A stretch of DNA of 15,163 nucleotides, taken from Neisseriaceae bacterium (GTDB lineage: Bacteria; Pseudomonadota; Gammaproteobacteria; Burkholderiales; Neisseriaceae). The notes under the pieces were generated by a model. That model did no database searches. It was not told the origin of the DNA and was given only the letters and a program-made list of their open reading frames with translations. This document shows, one piece after another, positions 7,922 through 13,849 of this stretch. Location of the stretch: NCBI GenBank assembly GCA_017989485.1, contig JAGNPU010000007.1:1-15163 (forward strand), read 5' to 3'. Each line of letters opens with the position of its first letter. The first letter of the stretch is position 1. Made by a program: the position numbers and the translations under genes.

Positions 7922-8731
7922 ATGAGTACGCCCTATATTGAATTCAAGCAGGTCTCTTTTGCCTATGACGCCAGTCGGCCGATTTTGACCGACGTCAGCT
8001 TGTGCATTGAGCAAGGCCACTTCACCGCCATCATGGGCGGCTCTGGCAGTGGCAAAACCACGCTGCTGCGTTTGATCACGGGGCAAATCAAACCGGTTTC
8101 GGGCCAGGTATTGATCCACGGCCAAGATTTAAGCCAGTTCAGCGAAGCCGAACTGTATCAACATCGGCGCAATATGGGCGTGCTGTTCCAATTCGGGGCC
8201 CTGTTTACCGACCTGTCGGTGTTTGAGAACGTGGCCTTCCCGCTGAAAGAACACACCGCCCTGCCGCGCGCCCTCATCCGCGACCTGGTCACCTTAAAGC
8301 TCAATGCCGTAGGCCTAAGGGGCACGGACGAGCTGATGCCTACCGAGCTGTCGGGCGGCATGGCCAGACGCGTGGCGCTGGCACGCACCATTGCGCTGGA
8401 CCCAGAACTGATGTTGTATGATGAGCCGTTTACCGGCCTAGACCCGATTTCTCTGGGGGTGATTGCCCACCTGATTGCCCGCATCAACAAGGCCCTCAAC
8501 GCCACCAGCGTGATGGTGACCCACGACATCACCCAGTCACTCAAAATTGTCGATCAGGTCATTTTCCTGGCCGACGGGGCCGTGGCTTTTGCCGGCACCC
8601 CGGCACAGACGTATGCCACCGACAATGCCTGGGTACAACAGTTTATTCATGGCGCGCCGGAAGGCCCTGTGGACTATCGTTTCCAAACCCAACGCAGTTT
8701 AGAACAAGATTTAATGAGAGCAGACGCATGA
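7922..8731 (+). CDS. mlaF: Phospholipid transport ABC ATPase MlaF
   Basis: MlaF is the cytoplasmic ATPase of the MlaFEDB inner-membrane complex, which maintains outer-membrane lipid asymmetry. All ABC motifs are intact: Walker A G-G-S-G-S-G-K-T-T (39-47), signature L-S-G-G-M (143-147), Walker B L-M-L-Y-D-E-P (D167, E168) and the H-loop V-T-H-D (H201). The 269-aa length matches the family and includes the C-terminal tail after about residue 240, which in E. coli contacts MlaB. The ATG lacks a convincing Shine-Dalgarno. The stop overlaps mlaE by 4 nt (ATGA), so translation is coupled. Confidence 0.96.
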   Translation: MSTPYIEFKQVSFAYDASRPILTDVSLCIEQGHFTAIMGGSGSGKTTLLRLITGQIKPVSGQVLIHGQDLSQFSEAELYQHRRNMGVLFQFGALFTDLSVFENVAFPLKEHTALPRALIRDLVTLKLNAVGLRGTDELMPTELSGGMARRVALARTIALDPELMLYDEPFTGLDPISLGVIAHLIARINKALNATSVMVTHDITQSLKIVDQVIFLADGAVAFAGTPAQTYATDNAWVQQFIHGAPEGPVDYRFQTQRSLEQDLMRADA

Positions 8732-9516
8732 ATGCCCTAAGTCAGTTTTTCCGCCACATCGGCCGCTACGCCCTAGGGGCCGTACAGGGCCTAGGGGCCA
8801 TTTTCTTATTTTTGCTGGCGCTGCTGCGCCACTCTGGCACCAGCCTCACCCGTGGCCGTTTAACCCTGCGCCAGGTCTATTTTGCCGGGGTGTTGTCCAT
8901 CATCATCGTGGCCGTGTCCGGTCTGTTTGTCGGCATGGTGTTGGGCCTGCAAGGCTACACCACCTTGGCCAAATTTAAGTCGGCCGATGCCCTAGGCGCG
9001 GTGGTGGCCCTGTCTTTATTGCGTGAGCTAGGACCGGTGTTGGCCGCCCTGCTGTTTGCCAGCAGCGCCGGCAGCGCCATGACCAGTGAAATTGGCCTGA
9101 TGAAGACCACGGAACAGCTTGAGGCCATGAGCGTCATGGGGATTAACCCCATGGCCCGCGTCGTTGCCCCGCGCTTCTGGGCCGGCGTGTTGTCTATGCC
9201 GCTGTTGGCCGGCATTTGTAACGTGATGGGCATTTTTGGGGCGTATTTGATTGGGGTTGAGTTTTTGGGCCTGGACAGTGGCATTTTTTGGTCTCAAATG
9301 CAAAGCAATGTGTCGTTTTCTTATGATGTGGTCAACGGCGTGATTAAGTCCGTCGTGTTTGGTGCTGCCGTGACCCTCATCGCCGTGTATCAAGGCTTTC
9401 ACGCCAAGCCCACGGCCGAAGGGGTGCTGCGCGCCACCACCAAAACCGTTGTCACCAGTGCCCTGACCATTTTGGCACTTGATTTTATTTTAACCGCACT
9501 TATGTTTACAGAGTAA
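8728..9516 (+). CDS. mlaE: Phospholipid transport ABC permease MlaE
   Basis: MlaE is the membrane permease subunit through which phospholipid passes between the MlaD ring and the inner membrane. The 262-aa protein has an N-terminal amphipathic/membrane helix (about 10-32) and several hydrophobic segments (about 52-76, 95-115, 150-175, 205-225, 238-260). The family's E-Q-L-E-A-M-S-V-M-G-I-N-P coupling motif lies near residues 129-141. The start ATG overlaps the mlaF stop by 4 nt, and mlaD follows within a few bases. The family and neighbours leave little doubt about the assignment. Confidence 0.96.
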   Translation: MNALSQFFRHIGRYALGAVQGLGAIFLFLLALLRHSGTSLTRGRLTLRQVYFAGVLSIIIVAVSGLFVGMVLGLQGYTTLAKFKSADALGAVVALSLLRELGPVLAALLFASSAGSAMTSEIGLMKTTEQLEAMSVMGINPMARVVAPRFWAGVLSMPLLAGICNVMGIFGAYLIGVEFLGLDSGIFWSQMQSNVSFSYDVVNGVIKSVVFGAAVTLIAVYQGFHAKPTAEGVLRATTKTVVTSALTILALDFILTALMFTE

Positions 9517-9523
9517 CCTTGTG

Positions 9524-9991
9524 ATGAAACAAAAAACTTTAGAATTATGGGTAGGCGTTTTTGTCGCCATCGGCTTGGCCGCCTTGGTCTTCTTGTCCTT
9601 TAACGTGGCCAATCTGACCCCGGGCAGCGGCAGCGGCAAAACCTATACCCTAAAAGCCAATTTCTCTGACATTGGCGGCCTCAAACCTAAGGCACCGGTC
9701 AAAGCCTCTGGCGTTCTGGTGGGCCGGGTCAGCGACATCCGCCTAGACCCTGAATCCTATCAGGCCGTCGTGAGCCTAAACATGGATGCGCAGTATCAGT
9801 TCAGCACCGATGCGTCGGCTGAAATTTTAACCTCAGGCCTGCTGGGTGAGCAGTATATTGGCCTGATGCAAGGCGCCGAAGCCGAAGACTTAAGCGATGG
9901 GGACACCATCTCGCTAACCAGTTCGGCCTTGGTATTAGAACAATTAATTGGTAAGTTCATGACCAGCTTTGCGGAAAAAAATGCCGACTAA
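9524..9991 (+). CDS. mlaD: Phospholipid-binding MCE-domain protein MlaD
   Basis: MlaD forms a hexameric periplasmic ring, anchored in the inner membrane, that accepts lipid from MlaC and passes it to MlaE. One transmembrane helix (about 9-27) is followed by a single MCE domain (about 40-118) with F-S-D-I-G-G-L-K-P-K-A-P-V-K and the pore-region run L-T-S-G-L-L-G-E-Q-Y-I. At 155 aa it is shorter than E. coli MlaD (183), mainly at the C-terminus, but complete. The ATG at 9524 was preferred because homologues begin M-K-x-x-x-x-E-x-W-V-G. A GTG at 9521 is in frame and would add one residue. Neither has a strong Shine-Dalgarno. Coupling to mlaE, whose stop ends at 9516, is likely. Confidence 0.95.
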   Translation: MKQKTLELWVGVFVAIGLAALVFLSFNVANLTPGSGSGKTYTLKANFSDIGGLKPKAPVKASGVLVGRVSDIRLDPESYQAVVSLNMDAQYQFSTDASAEILTSGLLGEQYIGLMQGAEAEDLSDGDTISLTSSALVLEQLIGKFMTSFAEKNAD

Positions 9992-10019
9992 GGCACCCAC
10001 ATACTTTTAAGGAATCCCT

Positions 10020-10619
10020 ATGAAACACGCTTTTTTACAGGCCGTCAGCATCGGCTTACTGAGCATCACCATGGCCTTTGCCAGCCCACAAGACGCGGTC
10101 AAACAGGTGCGTGACAACGCCGACCACGTGCTGAGCATTTTGAAAAAATCCAACGGCAGCAACGACCTTCAGGTCCGCGGCGAAGCCGAACGCTACGCCC
10201 TGCCGTTTTTTGACTTTCAACGCATGACGGCACTCGCCGTGGGCCGCCCGTGGCGCACCGCCACCCCGGCCCAACAGCAACAGCTGTCAAAAGAGTTTCA
10301 AACCCTCTTAATTCGTACCTATTCAGGCACCATGTTGAAATTCAAAAACGCCGTGGTGAACGTGAAAGACAATCCCAAAATCAACAACGACGGTCGTGAA
10401 ATCGTGGTCAGCACCGAAGTGTTTGCCAGCAAGAATGACAAAAAACCGGCCCTGATGGACTACACCATGTACAAAAGTGGCGACCGCTACCGCGTGTACA
10501 ACATCAGCGTTGAAGGCGCCAGCTTGGTGACGGTTTACCGTAACCAGTTTAATGATGAAATCCGTCAAAACGGCATCGATGGCTTGATCAAACAGCTGCG
10601 CAGCAAAAACGGCCAATAA
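10020..10619 (+). CDS. mlaC: Periplasmic phospholipid shuttle MlaC
   Basis: MlaC is the soluble periplasmic carrier that moves phospholipid between the outer-membrane MlaA complex and the MlaD ring. The 199-aa protein has a cleavable signal peptide (1-22, ending M-A-F-A-S) and the MlaC/Ttg2D fold. Recognisable family runs include F-D-F-Q-R-M-T near 63, G-R-P-W-R and the Y-x-V-Y-N-I-S-V-E-G-A-S-L-V block near 158-172. The start ATG has AAGGA 6 nt upstream, the best ribosome-binding site in this operon, in line with higher demand for a soluble carrier. There are 28 nt between mlaD and mlaC and 1 nt between mlaC and mlaB. Confidence 0.95.
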   Translation: MKHAFLQAVSIGLLSITMAFASPQDAVKQVRDNADHVLSILKKSNGSNDLQVRGEAERYALPFFDFQRMTALAVGRPWRTATPAQQQQLSKEFQTLLIRTYSGTMLKFKNAVVNVKDNPKINNDGREIVVSTEVFASKNDKKPALMDYTMYKSGDRYRVYNISVEGASLVTVYRNQFNDEIRQNGIDGLIKQLRSKNGQ

Positions 10620-10620
10620 G

Positions 10621-10917
10621 ATGTTACAGGTACACACGCTCGCCAACGAAGTGCAGCTGCACGGCGCCATCTCCATGCAAAGCCTGACGGCTGACCTATT
10701 GGCCCAGGTGGTCAACGGCTGCGGTCAGGCCAACGTCGACAGCCTTAACCTGGCGGCGGTGACCCAGGCCGACTCTGCCTGTGTGGGCCTGCTGCTGGCC
10801 GTCCTCAAGGCGCGCCAGCAAAAGGGCTTAGGCCCTGTGACCCTGCGCCACCTACCCGCTTCGGTACTGGCCTTGAATTCGCTTTATGAACTTGATACGG
10901 TGATGACTGCCTCATGA
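10621..10917 (+). CDS. mlaB: STAS-domain regulatory subunit MlaB
   Basis: MlaB is a small cytoplasmic STAS-domain protein that binds and activates the MlaF ATPase. At 98 aa it is the usual size (97 in E. coli). The STAS core shows strand L-N-L-A-A-V followed by A-D-S-A-C-V-G-L-L-L and a helix. S52 sits where E. coli MlaB has the functionally important T52. Identity over such a short domain is weak, but the position between mlaC and mlaA makes the call secure. The start ATG lies 1 nt after the mlaC stop, and the stop overlaps the mlaA start by 4 nt. Confidence 0.93.
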   Translation: MLQVHTLANEVQLHGAISMQSLTADLLAQVVNGCGQANVDSLNLAAVTQADSACVGLLLAVLKARQQKGLGPVTLRHLPASVLALNSLYELDTVMTAS

Positions 10918-11789
10918 AAAAATTATTCAGCACCCTGATTCTGACCCTGATGTTGGCCGCCCAACCGGCGTGGGCAGACAGCAATCCGAACGACCCCTAT
11001 GAAGCCTATAATCGGGTGATGTTCAGCATCAACACCAACATCGACAAAGCCGTCTTGACGCCGGTGGCCAAAGGGTACCGCGCAGTGACGCCGGCACCGG
11101 TGCGCCGTGGGGTGAGTAATTTTTTCAATAACCTGCGCGACCTCTACAGTTTTGGCAGCAACCTATTGCGCCTAGACATCGAAAAAGCCGGCACCGACAT
11201 TGTCCGTTTTGGGCTGAACTCGACGTTTGGCCTAGGCGGCCTGCTAGACATTGCCACCGAGGCGCAAATCCCCAGCAACAAAAGCACCTTAGGCGACACG
11301 TTTGCGTCGTGGGGCTGGAAGAACAGCAATTATTTTGTCTACCCGATTGTGGGCCCTTCGACCGTACGTGATGCAGTGGGCGGCACCATCGCCATCATCG
11401 CGCCGGCAGATGGCTACATTTTGCGCGACAAAACCTTAGGTAACAGCGCCCGCGTGGTGGGCGCCATTGGCGACCGTGAAGCCTTATTGGACCTGACCGA
11501 AAGTGCAGAAGAAGCCGCCGTGGATCACTATGCCTACATCCGCGATGCCTACATGGCCTATCGCAGCAAGGCCATCATCGGCAGCCTGCCCTATGGTGAA
11601 GTAGACGATTTCGACATTGACGATTTGGTCGCGCCCGAAGAAGGGTTCGCAGCCAGCATGGCTCCCGTACATGACGCCTCAGGCCACGTCGAGGGCGAAA
11701 CCAGCCCGGCCATGGCCGCCACCGAGGCCGAAGAAGACGCCATGCTGTGGCCGTTAACCCCAGACACTGAACGGTTTGTGTTTCAATAA
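10914..11789 (+). CDS. mlaA: Outer-membrane phospholipid-removal protein MlaA (VacJ family), without lipobox
   Basis: MlaA forms a donut-shaped channel in the outer membrane that takes mislocalised phospholipids from the outer leaflet and hands them to MlaC. The VacJ family start D-P-Y-E-A-Y-N-R-V-M-F (about 27-37) is clear, followed by N-F-F-N-N-L-R-D-L and F-G-L-G-G-L-L-D-I-A. The signal peptide ends A-Q-P-A-W-A|D, a signal peptidase I site. The protein contains no cysteine at all, so it cannot be lipidated like E. coli MlaA. After about residue 220 there is a tail of roughly 70 residues rich in acidic residues, alanine and proline that E. coli MlaA lacks. The start overlaps mlaB by 4 nt, and it is the last gene of the mla run. 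Confidence 0.94.
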   Translation: MKKLFSTLILTLMLAAQPAWADSNPNDPYEAYNRVMFSINTNIDKAVLTPVAKGYRAVTPAPVRRGVSNFFNNLRDLYSFGSNLLRLDIEKAGTDIVRFGLNSTFGLGGLLDIATEAQIPSNKSTLGDTFASWGWKNSNYFVYPIVGPSTVRDAVGGTIAIIAPADGYILRDKTLGNSARVVGAIGDREALLDLTESAEEAAVDHYAYIRDAYMAYRSKAIIGSLPYGEVDDFDIDDLVAPEEGFAASMAPVHDASGHVEGETSPAMAATEAEEDAMLWPLTPDTERFVFQ

Positions 11790-11884
11790 ACCCGAAATAT
11801 GCGCCATAAACTTGCCCCCGCGGCCACAAGTGATTAAGCTAGCGGTTAGATGAGGTTTTTGTTTCTTTTAAAAAGGTAGATGCT

Positions 11885-12262
11885 ATGTATGAAGTTAATC
11901 GCAGCGTGGTTTTGCTGATCCCCCAAGCGCCCTTCTGGGCATGGCTTCAAGACCTACCTGGCATTGATGTTGAGGGTCTGTGTCTAGAAGATTTACAAGC
12001 CGATCCTAACGCCTACTTGTTGAACCCTTGCGAAGACCTTGACGACGCCTGGGACAAAGTAGAAGAACGCCTAGAAGAAATTTTCAGTGCCGAACTGGCC
12101 GACTGGTGTGAAGACCAGGCCACCTGGCCCGACCTACACCCCGATATTTTTGGGGAATGGTTTGACCTACACCTGTCCACCATTGTCACCGACCTAGGCC
12201 GTGCCGAATTAGAACGTGAACCGTTTGAGGCCATTCTTTTAGACCCACCTGAAGAAGATTAA
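11885..12262 (+). CDS. Acidic, tryptophan-rich conserved-looking protein of unknown function
   Basis: The 125-aa product starts at an ATG with AAGG about 8-10 nt upstream. It has no signal peptide or transmembrane segment, so it is probably cytoplasmic. It is extremely acidic: about 33 Asp/Glu against 5 Lys/Arg. It has six tryptophans and three cysteines (C33, C49, C75). The order is a beta-like start (V-N-R-S-V-V-L-L-I-P), a L-E-D-L repeat-like region, an acidic helix with E-E-R-L-E-E-I-F, a W-C-E-D...W-P-D-L segment, and an E-W-F-D-L region. I recall similarly sized acidic proteins with this N-terminus in other Proteobacteria, but I cannot attach a function. It lies 95 nt after mlaA and 3 nt before fadM, so it heads a probable three-gene operon. 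Confidence 0.85.
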   Translation: MYEVNRSVVLLIPQAPFWAWLQDLPGIDVEGLCLEDLQADPNAYLLNPCEDLDDAWDKVEERLEEIFSAELADWCEDQATWPDLHPDIFGEWFDLHLSTIVTDLGRAELEREPFEAILLDPPEED

Positions 12263-12265
12263 AAC

Positions 12266-12676
12266 ATGGCGCATGAAACCGACATCCGCGTACGTGGCTA
12301 CCACTTAGATTTATACCAGCACGTCAACAACGCGCGCTACTTGGAATTTTTAGAAGAAGCGCGCTGGGCCTACTTTGAAGACGCCAAAGTGTTAGAAGGC
12401 TTTTTGGCCTGTGGCCTTAGCCTCATTGTGGTCAACATCAACATCAACTACCGCCGTGGCGCCGTGATGAACGACGCCCTGACGGTCAAAACCGGCTTCA
12501 AAACCGTGGGCAACCGCAGTGCCGTCATCAGCCAAATCATTGTGTTGAAAGGCACGGACACCGTGGTGGCCGAAGCCGACATTACCTTTGTGGTGGTCGA
12601 CCCTAAAGACAATAAAGCGGTACAGCTACAGGGCGACATCGCCGACCTTTTACAATCTTTAATTGACGCTGCCTAA
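12266..12676 (+). CDS. fadM: FadM-type acyl-CoA thioesterase (4HBT hotdog fold)
   Basis: Hotdog-fold thioesterases of this group hydrolyse medium- to long-chain acyl-CoAs in the cytosol. E. coli FadM (YbaW) prefers unsaturated long-chain acyl-CoA from beta-oxidation. The 136-aa protein closely follows FadM: I-R-V-R-G-Y-H-L-D-L-Y-Q-H-V-N-N-A-R-Y-L-E-F-L-E-E at about 7-31 with the catalytic aspartate D15, then V-V-N-I-N-I-N-Y-R-R near 55-64. The start ATG lies 3 nt after the upstream acidic-protein gene, with only a weak GAAGA ribosome-binding site, so translation is probably coupled. tlpA-like follows after 2 nt. The exact acyl chain preference cannot be read from the sequence. Confidence 0.88.
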   Translation: MAHETDIRVRGYHLDLYQHVNNARYLEFLEEARWAYFEDAKVLEGFLACGLSLIVVNININYRRGAVMNDALTVKTGFKTVGNRSAVISQIIVLKGTDTVVAEADITFVVVDPKDNKAVQLQGDIADLLQSLIDAA

Positions 12677-12678
12677 GC

Positions 12679-13179
12679 ATGAAAAAAACCTTACTCCCCA
12701 TCATCCTCGTGGCCGTCGTCGCCTTGGTGTGGTTTGCCATCAGCAGCAACCAGCAGCAGGCGCCCGCCTTTAGCCTCATCGACGTCAACAATCGGCCCGT
12801 GACCGAACAGCAGTTTGCCGGCAAAGTCACCTTGGTGAACTTCTGGGCCACGTCCTGCGTTGGCTGCGTGGCTGAAATGCCAGAGCTGATCGCCACCCAG
12901 AAAAAATACGGCCCTCAAGGCTACCAAACTTTGGCCGTGGCCATGAGCTATGACCCAGAAGACCATATTCGGACCTTCCTCAGCAACAACGACATGGCCG
13001 AATTCATCGTAGCCAAAGACAAAACCGGCGCCGTGGCCAAGGCCTATGGCAACGTTCAGCTGACCCCGACTTCGGTCTTGGTCGACAACAGCGGCAACAT
13101 CGTGACCACCATCGTTGGTGAGCCGAATTTTGCCGAGTTGCACAAGTTGATCGAAGGCCTGCTGCCGGCCAAAGCCTAG
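12679..13179 (+). CDS. Membrane-anchored TlpA/ResA-type thioredoxin-like protein
   Basis: The protein reduces or exchanges disulfides on the periplasmic face, as judged by its family. The 166-aa product has an uncleaved-looking N-terminal membrane anchor (about 4-22) followed by a TlpA-like thioredoxin domain. That domain contains the F-S-L-I-D start, V-N-F-W-A-T-S-C-V-G-C with the active-site cysteines C60 and C63, and the cis-proline loop L-T-P-T-S-V-L-V. Most TlpA/ResA proteins have a proline inside C-x-x-C. Here it is C-V-G-C, which may shift the redox potential. The ATG lies 2 nt after the fadM stop, and the gene ends just before a strong terminator. Its target (cytochrome c maturation, outer-membrane protein disulfides or other) is not evident from neighbours. 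Confidence 0.88.
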   Translation: MKKTLLPIILVAVVALVWFAISSNQQQAPAFSLIDVNNRPVTEQQFAGKVTLVNFWATSCVGCVAEMPELIATQKKYGPQGYQTLAVAMSYDPEDHIRTFLSNNDMAEFIVAKDKTGAVAKAYGNVQLTPTSVLVDNSGNIVTTIVGEPNFAELHKLIEGLLPAKA

Positions 13180-13184
13180 TCTGA

Positions 13185-13227
13185 CCCACAAAAAAAACGC
13201 CCCGGCTTCAGGGCGTTTTTTTGTGGG
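13185..13227. terminator. Bidirectional Rho-independent terminator
   Basis: Outer arms CCCAC and GTGGG enclose A and T tracts (eight A, seven T) around the GC stem ACGCCC/GGGCGT with an 8-nt loop. The structure works on both strands. It ends the 11885-13179 operon on the plus strand and the convergent lipoprotein gene on the minus strand, whose stop is 8 nt away. Confidence 0.93.
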
Positions 13228-13234
13228 CGTCTCT

Positions 13235-13669
13235 TTATTCCACCAACTGGTTTAAGACCTTAAACTCAACTTTGTCACCCGACGCCGCCAGACGGTAGGC
13301 AAACAGCGCCGAACCGGCCACGTGGCCGTCTTCATAAGCCGCATAAACCCACTCGTTGTTTAAGGGCTGCACCTCGGTAAACCTCATCTTGCCACCCAAT
13401 TCAGCGGCCAAGGGAATCACCTCTGGCTGGGTTTTTAAAGCCGTGGCCACCGCGCTATAGCGAGCGCGTTGCTCTGCGATGATCTCAGCCATTAACGCAT
13501 CCCCCTCTACGGCCTTGGGTTCAATCTTTGCCGCCAGAGCCGCGTGTTCTGCCTTTAAGGTTTGGTATTCGGCGTTCAGCGCCTCATATTTTTGCTGCCA
13601 CTGTGTGCCGGTTTGATCGGTACAGGCCCATAGCCCTAGGCACAAAACCAATGCCAATGTGTGCTTCAT
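13235..13669 (-). CDS. Small putative lipoprotein with coiled-coil segment, function unknown
   Basis: The start was set at ATG 13667-13669 because AGGAGG (13674-13679 on the minus strand) lies 4 nt upstream and the product then begins with a classic lipoprotein signal, L-G-L-W-A-C with C16 as the lipidation site. A longer in-frame reading back to 13786 places non-hydrophobic sequence before the signal and is rejected. The mature protein (about 129 residues) begins with T-D-Q-T-G, without an aspartate at +2 that would signal inner-membrane retention in E. coli. It then has a heptad-like helix (about 23-52), a second helix (about 55-78), and a compact C-terminal part with W-V-Y-A-A-Y-E-D-G and alternating strands. 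I do not recognise the family. Confidence 0.85.
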   Translation of the reverse strand: MKHTLALVLCLGLWACTDQTGTQWQQKYEALNAEYQTLKAEHAALAAKIEPKAVEGDALMAEIIAEQRARYSAVATALKTQPEVIPLAAELGGKMRFTEVQPLNNEWVYAAYEDGHVAGSALFAYRLAASGDKVEFKVLNQLVE

Positions 13670-13799
13670 CACGCCTCCTGCCTTCTTGGTTGGGTTCATT
13701 CTGTTCATCATCAACATAGACCATCCTAGTGTACCGTATCCTGGTTTATTCAACACCCCTCTATCTTTAAAGGGATAGCCACCCACACCTACACGCCTC

Positions 13800-13808
13800 T
13801 GCTATAAT
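13800..13808 (+). promoter_or_regulatory. Extended -10 promoter upstream of metG
   Basis: TGC followed directly by a perfect TATAAT (13803-13808) forms a TGn extended -10 element about 41 nt before the metG ATG. At 16-18 nt upstream there is no recognisable -35 hexamer, which extended -10 promoters can do without. Transcription should begin near 13815, giving a leader of about 35 nt. Confidence 0.7.
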
Positions 13809-13849
13809 CGTAAACCCTGCTTTTATTTTTACAGATGAACGGATTCAAA

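Noticed and set aside
11790..11884. Possible terminator or promoter between mlaA and the acidic-protein gene
   Set aside because: Only a 5-bp ACTTG/CAAGT pairing and a poor TTGCCC-17-TAAGCT match are present. There is no GC-rich hairpin with a T tract. Read-through from mlaA is possible.
13755..13780. Imperfect palindrome CTATC...GATAG around TTTAAA between the lipoprotein gene and metG
   Set aside because: Only five outer pairs match and the inner part is offset, so the symmetry is not beyond chance.
13670..13786. N-terminal extension of the lipoprotein by 39 codons
   Set aside because: It would bury a classic lipoprotein signal peptide and ignores the AGGAGG immediately upstream of the ATG at 13669.
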